Shown here: positions 42,787-43,506 of the stretch, in pieces
How the letters are laid out: each line of letters starts with the position of its first letter
Numbering within the stretch: the stretch's first letter is position 1
DNA from: Porticoccaceae bacterium
GTDB lineage: Bacteria > Pseudomonadota > Gammaproteobacteria > Pseudomonadales > Porticoccaceae
Reading direction: 5' to 3'
Assembly: GCA_028280905.1 (NCBI GenBank)
Contig: JANQKW010000250.1
Coordinates: 1 to 43,506, forward strand
DNA: 43,506 nucleotides
Notes under the pieces: generated by a model
Told to the model about the DNA's origin: nothing
Database searches by the model: none
The model's input: only the letters and a program-made list of their open reading frames with translations
Translations under genes and position numbers: made by a program

Positions 42787-43506
42787 TTAAAAACGCGCGA
42801 TGCCAAAAGTGTTGGCGCGCGGTTGACGATCACCCGCTTCCCTGCAGATGTCGAGCAGCAGGCCCAGAATCTTGCGTGTATCGCGCGGGTCGATAATGCC
42901 GTCGTCTTCAATACGCGCGGTACAGGCCAACGCGGTGGTTTGCGACTCTAACTGTTCGCAGGTGTCTTGTTCCAGTGCGGCAAGTTTGTCTTCGTCCAGG
43001 TTCCCGGCCTTGCGCATTTTCGCCTCGGCGACGATGCGCAGCACCATGCCGGCCTGGGCGCCGCCCATTACCGAGGTGCGGCTGTTCGGCCAGCAGAACA
43101 GAAAGCGCGGGTCAAAGCCGCGGCCACACATCGCATAGTTGCCGGCGCCGTAAGACCCGCCCACGGTAACGCTAAGTTTGGGCACTTGGGCATTGGCAAC
43201 CGCCTGAATCATCTTAGAACCGTGCTTGATAATGCCGTTGCGCTCGGCGTCGGTACCCACCAGAAAGCCGGTGGTGTTGTGCAGGAACAGGATAGCGATG
43301 TTGCCCTGTTCGCAGAGCTGGATAAACTGGCCGGCCTTGGCGGCGCCGGGCGCGGTGATAGGGCCATTGTTGCCGATAATGCCCACCGGGTTGCCTTCAA
43401 TATGCATATGGCCGCAGACGGTTTGGCTGTCGTATTCGGGTTTGAAATCGAGAAACTCTGAACCGTCGGCGATACGCGCGATAATTTCGCGGCAGTCATA
43501 GGGCGT
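42787..43506 (-). CDS. atuC: Acyl-CoA carboxylase carboxyltransferase (beta) subunit, AtuC-like, 3' part
   Basis: The C-terminal ~239 residues are in the window; the gene continues past the right edge. The carboxyltransferase C domain is recognisable: GNPVGIIGNNGPI, VTVGGSYGAGNYAMCGRGFD, PNSRTSVMGGAQAGMVLRI and DDGIIDPRDTRKILGLLLD, followed by a NTFGIARF end. Relative to methylcrotonyl-CoA carboxylase beta (typically [20 protein letters not shown]) the CGRGFDPRF segment and the gene order point to the geranyl-CoA type. The stop is 19 bases before the acyl-CoA dehydrogenase start. The assignment to AtuC rather than LiuB is an inference from order and these residues. Confidence 0.85.
   Translation of the reverse strand, partial: TPYDCREIIARIADGSEFLDFKPEYDSQTVCGHMHIEGNPVGIIGNNGPITAPGAAKAGQFIQLCEQGNIAILFLHNTTGFLVGTDAERNGIIKHGSKMIQAVANAQVPKLSVTVGGSYGAGNYAMCGRGFDPRFLFCWPNSRTSVMGGAQAGMVLRIVAEAKMRKAGNLDEDKLAALEQDTCEQLESQTTALACTARIEDDGIIDPRDTRKILGLLLDICREAGDRQPRANTFGIARF

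Noticed and set aside
38160..43506. Assignment as the liu (leucine/isovalerate) operon
   Set aside because: In liu the dehydrogenase precedes the carboxyltransferase. Here the carboxyltransferase precedes the dehydrogenase, as in atuCD. The liu alternative stays open because the beta subunit is incomplete.

Overview
The window looks like chromosomal accessory DNA from a marine-type gammaproteobacterium, perhaps near Cellvibrionales/Spongiibacteraceae. That placement is an inference from gene content: TonB receptors, a lipoprotein sulfatase, a DUF3649/PepSY/DUF3325 iron operon and an atu-like terpene operon. There is no rRNA or other marker to confirm it. I see no tRNA, rRNA or CRISPR array.

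Left part (1-5000). The start of a thiamine-diphosphate dehydrogenase E1-alpha gene runs off the left edge, with an AraC-type regulator upstream in the same direction. Two near-identical 15-bp direct repeats 21 bp apart lie between them. A decayed transposase 3' end follows, then a three-gene iron operon (DUF3649, PepSY protein, DUF3325) behind a strong Fur-box-like palindrome. A GC-rich fragment of a cytochrome d1-type gene abuts that promoter.

Core (5000-26600) is a catabolic island. It contains: a putidaredoxin-type ferredoxin and its reductase (-); an FAH-family hydrolase, a VOC metalloenzyme and a FadR-type GntR regulator (+); an NDP-forming acyl-CoA synthetase (-); and a five-gene operon (+) of salicylyl-CoA 5-hydroxylase-like flavoprotein, benzoate-CoA-ligase-like enzyme, gentisate 1,2-dioxygenase, fumarylpyruvate hydrolase and maleylpyruvate isomerase, followed by a DUF1097 membrane protein. 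Next come a TonB receptor, a DoxX protein, a lipoprotein sulfatase, a chimeric gene relic, a second TonB receptor and an orphan ABC-type binding protein. Four promoter regions in this island (6680, 11361, 17461, 23012) share an AT-rich operator-like element close to ATAATTTGGAAATTAT. It occurs in pairs with GG/CC steps 18-19 bp apart and ties the island into one probable regulon. The likely logic is outer-membrane uptake of an aromatic compound (possibly a sulfate ester), desulfation, CoA activation, 5-hydroxylation as a thioester, release of gentisate and ring cleavage to fumarate and pyruvate. The substrate itself is inferred.

Right part (26600-43506) holds a PQQ-type sugar dehydrogenase homologue, a small membrane protein, a crotonase-fold protein lacking both usual catalytic glutamates, a large MASE1-CHASE-GAF-GGDEF-EAL protein, a Tat-exported amidohydrolase, an SDR, an NTF2-like secreted protein, a glutathione transferase and an alpha/beta hydrolase. 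A minus-strand operon closes the window: carboxyltransferase beta (partial), acyl-CoA dehydrogenase, enoyl-CoA hydratase, biotin carboxylase alpha and TetR. Its order matches atuCDEF of the citronellol/geranyl-CoA pathway rather than the liu leucine operon.
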